A stretch of 5,379 nucleotides of DNA from Candidatus Brockarchaeota archaeon (GTDB lineage: Archaea; Thermoproteota; EX4484-205; DTQO01). The position numbers and the translations under genes are program-made. This document shows, piece after piece, positions 4,897-5,379 of the stretch. The first letter of the stretch is position 1; each line of letters starts with the position of its first letter. The notes beneath the pieces were generated by a model. That model saw only the letters and a program-made list of their open reading frames with translations, did not search any database and had not been told where the DNA came from. Location: positions 1 to 5,379 of the forward strand of contig JAFNJA010000138.1 in NCBI GenBank assembly GCA_017601265.1, in the 5' to 3' direction.

Positions 4897-5379
4897 TCCT
4901 CACCCACATTTCGCTTCAGAACTTCAAGAACTTCAAGGCCAAGGAGATCGATCTCTCACCCGGGATAAACGTCCTCCAGGGCCCAAACGGCTCAGGCAAG
5001 ACCTCAATCCTTGAGGCGATCGAGTTCGGCCTTTACGGCTCGGTTTCGGGCCGCGCCGGCCTTGAGCCTCTCGTCAGGCTGGGAGAAACCCTCGCATCTG
5101 TCTCTCTGAGCTTCACCGTGCAGGAGGACTCCCAGACCAAGGCACTGACCGTCTTTCGGCAGATCAGCAAGGGACAGACGGGTGCCTCCACGGCCGCCGC
5201 CCGTCTCACCAAGGATGGGGTCGAGGTCTCAAACAGAAAGGCGAAGGTGGACGAGGAGATCTTGAATCTGGTGGGGCTGAGCCACAGCTCCTACAGCAAT
5301 TCCTGCTACATCAGACAGGGGGAGATCAGGGCTCTGTTGGAGGCGGGCAAGGAGAGGGAGCGCGAGATCGACCGCATGA
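4893..5379 (+). CDS. rad50: Rad50/SbcC-type DNA repair ATPase, N-terminal part
   Basis: The frame is open from ATG 4893 to the window end, giving 162 residues of what would be a protein of some 800-900 if it is a normal Rad50. The N-terminal half of the ABC ATPase head is visible: ISLQNFKNFKAKEIDL (6-21), Walker A GPNGSGKT at 30-37 followed by SILEAIEFGLYG (38-49), then a strand-rich segment with a VEVSNRKAKVDEEI stretch (110-123), and the Q-loop region SCYIRQGEIRALLEAG at 137-152 with Q142. The Q-loop form (RQGEI) is typical of Rad50 rather than SMC. The coiled-coil arms, zinc hook, signature motif and Walker B lie beyond the window. Rad50 normally works with the nuclease Mre11 in processing double-strand DNA ends; no mre11 is seen upstream. 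Bacterial-type SbcC or another Rad50-like ATPase cannot be excluded from this fragment. Confidence 0.85.
   Translation, partial: MILTHISLQNFKNFKAKEIDLSPGINVLQGPNGSGKTSILEAIEFGLYGSVSGRAGLEPLVRLGETLASVSLSFTVQEDSQTKALTVFRQISKGQTGASTAAARLTKDGVEVSNRKAKVDEEILNLVGLSHSSYSNSCYIRQGEIRALLEAGKEREREIDRM

Noticed and set aside
4473..4907. 144-residue minus-strand frame opposite the small protein gene
   Set aside because: Ser/Leu-rich product typical of an antisense shadow of a Lys/Glu-rich gene; the plus-strand gene has a promoter and is coupled to the Rad50-like gene.

Overview
The window looks like a piece of a GC-rich archaeal genome (roughly 60% GC by eye). Three things point to this. Short AT-rich TATA-like boxes sit about 25-38 bases upstream of several start codons, leaving very short or no leaders. 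AGG is heavily used for arginine. The gene content includes an adenosine-specific kinase, a coiled-coil Vms1/Ankzf1-type (VLRF1) peptidyl-tRNA hydrolase of the kind seen in archaea, and a Rad50-type ATPase. A Thermoplasmata-like or other sediment or methanogen-related euryarchaeal lineage is a guess; the sequence does not settle it.

Layout. The left edge (1-197, minus strand) holds the first 65 codons of an unrecognised secreted or membrane-anchored protein. A 140-bp divergent intergenic region separates it from an adenosine-specific kinase (338-832, plus) with a TATA-like box placed for a leaderless transcript. That gene converges on, and overlaps by 16 bp, a minus-strand two-gene operon (transcribed right to left): an MFS exporter-like transporter (3039-1856), broken by one apparent -1 frame change at a G6 run, then one base later a coiled-coil VLRF1-family protein with a GGSSQ catalytic motif (1854-817).

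To the right all genes are on the plus strand: a small Trp-rich hypothetical protein with no ATG start (3160-3375), a complete uroporphyrinogen decarboxylase-like TIM-barrel protein (3436-4515) lacking the His-x-Cys zinc motif of coenzyme M methyltransferases, and a two-gene unit starting from a clear TATA-like box at about 4587. This unit holds a 90-residue acidic helical protein of unknown function (4624-4896), translationally coupled by an ATGA overlap to a Rad50/SbcC-type ATPase (4893 to the window end, N-terminal 162 residues only).

No single pathway links the genes. Two associations deserve attention. One is the coupling of a ribosome-rescue hydrolase to a transporter. The other is an unknown small protein directly preceding a Rad50-like gene, in the position where Mre11 is commonly found in archaea. 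No RNA genes, CRISPR arrays or insertion sequences were seen, and no stretch over 300 bases lacks a gene.
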